From NCBI RefSeq assembly GCF_001696615.3, contig NZ_CP032273.1, positions 1-11,378 of the forward strand: a DNA stretch of 11,378 nucleotides, read 5' to 3'. Made by a program: the position numbers and the translations under genes. Positions 10,347 to 11,378 of the stretch are shown one piece after another. Source of the DNA: Acinetobacter sp. WCHAc010034. Its GTDB lineage: Bacteria > Pseudomonadota > Gammaproteobacteria > Pseudomonadales > Moraxellaceae. Every line of letters starts with the position of its first letter. The first letter of the stretch is position 1. The notes beneath the pieces were generated by a model. It was not told the DNA's origin, searched no databases, and saw only the letters and a program-made list of their open reading frames with translations.

Positions 10347-11264
10347 TTATTTTGTGTTAAATCCTACCTTTCTAAGATATGGTAGAAGTTCTTCAAATCT
10401 CTCTTTGTCTTGTAGCATTTCAGCAATTCGAACTGCAAATTGTGTATAGCTTTCTGTACCTTGAGAATATTTATTCATGTCTGGAAGTTCAGAAAGTTTA
10501 TTAGCAAAAAGGTGACGTTGTGCATCGGTCATTTTTGAGAAAAGTTCAAGTGAAGTTGAAGTTTTAGAGGTAATCACTTTCTTTTGCTTAAATATGAATG
10601 AGAATCCTGAAATGTTACGGCCTTTTTTATGTTGCTCACATTTAACGTTAATGTCTGTGTGCTCATTAACTTGGGCAATAGCTAGATTTAACACTCGATC
10701 CTTGAAGTTTCCCATTCTAGTGTATTCATCATCGAGAACACCTATCTTTTGCCTGAACTCTGCTAGTTCAATAACAGGTGTTTGACCTGTACTACGCCAA
10801 GCAATCAATAATTCGTATAAACGTACAGCATAAGCACTACTAAGATTGCTAATTTGTTGTAGCTCATACTTTGTAAATTGTTCTTCTAAACGTGTAATAA
10901 GGGGCACGATAGCTGGTGCAAATATCAACTTTACTGTTGCTTCATCATCGATGTATCTAATTTCACTGACCCAACGACTTAGAACATTCTCAACATTCCC
11001 TCTTTTGTTGATTTCTTGATAGCTAAATTGTCGTGCGAATAAGTCTTTACACGCATCTTTAAGTGCTTGATAGGCTGTCTGTCGTGCAACATTAAACTGG
11101 TTTACATAACTATCTGCATGAACCTCTAAAGGATCATTTGCATTGATACCTTTGCCACTACCTCTTGCTTCGACAATAGCTAATAGGATTAAACGCTGTT
11201 CTACTAAATCCAAGTTATAACTAGCATTTATTAATGCATTATCTTTAACAACTAAATCCCGCAT
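10347..11264 (-). CDS. repM: RepM-type replication initiator (Rep_3 superfamily)
   Basis: The 305-residue protein is a Rep_3-family initiator with the hallmarks of Acinetobacter RepM: the opening VVKDNALINASYNLDLVEQRLILLAI, the first winged-helix with ARQTAYQALKDACKDLF, the RWVSEIRYIDDEATVKLIF strand, and the second winged-helix around LSSAYAVRLYELLIAW and MGNFKDRVLNLAIAQVNEHTDI. It binds the iterons as a monomer to open the origin and usually represses its own gene as a dimer. Length is normal and no key segment is missing. The ATG at 11264 has only a weak ribosome binding site (AATAAG). The iterons and a probable operator-promoter lie directly upstream, and the HTH partner gene follows downstream. 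Confidence 0.96.
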   Translation of the reverse strand: MRDLVVKDNALINASYNLDLVEQRLILLAIVEARGSGKGINANDPLEVHADSYVNQFNVARQTAYQALKDACKDLFARQFSYQEINKRGNVENVLSRWVSEIRYIDDEATVKLIFAPAIVPLITRLEEQFTKYELQQISNLSSAYAVRLYELLIAWRSTGQTPVIELAEFRQKIGVLDDEYTRMGNFKDRVLNLAIAQVNEHTDINVKCEQHKKGRNISGFSFIFKQKKVITSKTSTSLELFSKMTDAQRHLFANKLSELPDMNKYSQGTESYTQFAVRIAEMLQDKERFEELLPYLRKVGFNTK

Positions 11265-11293
11265 CTTATTTAACTACATTATTATTTATGAAT

Positions 11294-11330
11294 ATAAGTC
11301 TATATTAATAATTATGTAGACTTATGCAAG
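11294..11330 (-). promoter_or_regulatory. Probable rep promoter with overlapping inverted repeat
   Basis: ATAAGTCTA (11294-11302) and TAGACTTAT (11317-11325) form a 9-bp perfect inverted repeat. On the minus strand TTGCAT (11325-11330) and TAATAT (11303-11308) are 16 bases apart and could be -35 and -10, so the repeat overlaps the promoter. Rep_3 initiators commonly repress at such a site; the assignment is inferred. Confidence 0.55.
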
Positions 11331-11331
11331 G

Positions 11332-11378
11332 TAAACGTAGTTAAATCTACAAAAAATATTATGCAGACTATTGGTAGG
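11332..11378. repeat. Split iteron at the right end
   Basis: The first ten bases of the iteron, TAAACGTAGT, lie at 11332-11341, and its last ten, TATTGGTAGG, at 11369-11378, with 27 other bases between them in place of the usual two. When the molecule is closed, the second half abuts the perfect iterons at position 1 in register. Confidence 0.8.

Noticed and set aside
10594..10785. A 63-codon plus-strand frame inside rep
   Set aside because: It is the shadow of the repM coding strand.

Overview
The window looks like a complete, circularly permuted Acinetobacter plasmid of about 11.4 kb. The evidence is a Rep_3/RepM-type initiator with its usual small HTH partner, 22-bp iterons that run off the right end and continue at the left end, low G+C by eye, and at least six well-formed XerC/XerD recombination sites (pdif) of the kind that carry exchangeable gene modules in Acinetobacter plasmids. 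Host and circularity are inferred; no database search was made.

Backbone (about 9579 through the ends to 2597). RepM (10347-11264) and the DNA-binding protein (9729-10286) are both on the minus strand and read away from the iterons. The left flank (83-870) has no convincing gene but is rich in repeats and hairpins. A small TraK-like protein (871-1242, minus) faces away from a histidine phosphatase (1955-2536, plus). The roughly 700 bp between them are crowded with direct repeats, palindromes and a long hairpin, and are my best guess for a mobilisation origin. No relaxase gene is present.

Accessory region (2598-9578). This block is bounded by two pdif sites in inverted orientation with the same central hexamer (CGCGTA, read XerC to XerD). 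A second inverted pair (2994-3021 and 8920-8947, hexamer CGCCCA) is nested inside it, and each inner site heads a long inverted repeat. Further pdif-like sites lie at 4923-4950, 5430-5457 (degenerate) and 6293-6320 (one good half). They cut the region into modules: a 44-residue basic microprotein; an RHH-like protein plus a HigB2/HigA2-type toxin-antitoxin pair plus a 101-residue unknown; a 141-residue unknown; a DUF1963/YwqG-like protein; a secreted 285-residue protein plus a second RelE-like toxin/HigA-like antitoxin pair; and a four-helix membrane protein.

Between the second toxin-antitoxin pair and the inner right repeat, remnants of two unrelated antitoxin genes are fused back to back at 8319/8320. 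Terminators abut the XerC side of several pdif sites, which would insulate modules from one another.

How it fits together: RepM and the iterons replicate the plasmid, two toxin-antitoxin systems would stabilise it, and host XerC/XerD could shuffle or invert the accessory modules. The most interesting prediction is that the nested, spacer-matched inverted pdif pairs form a Xer-driven inversion system giving several plasmid isomers.
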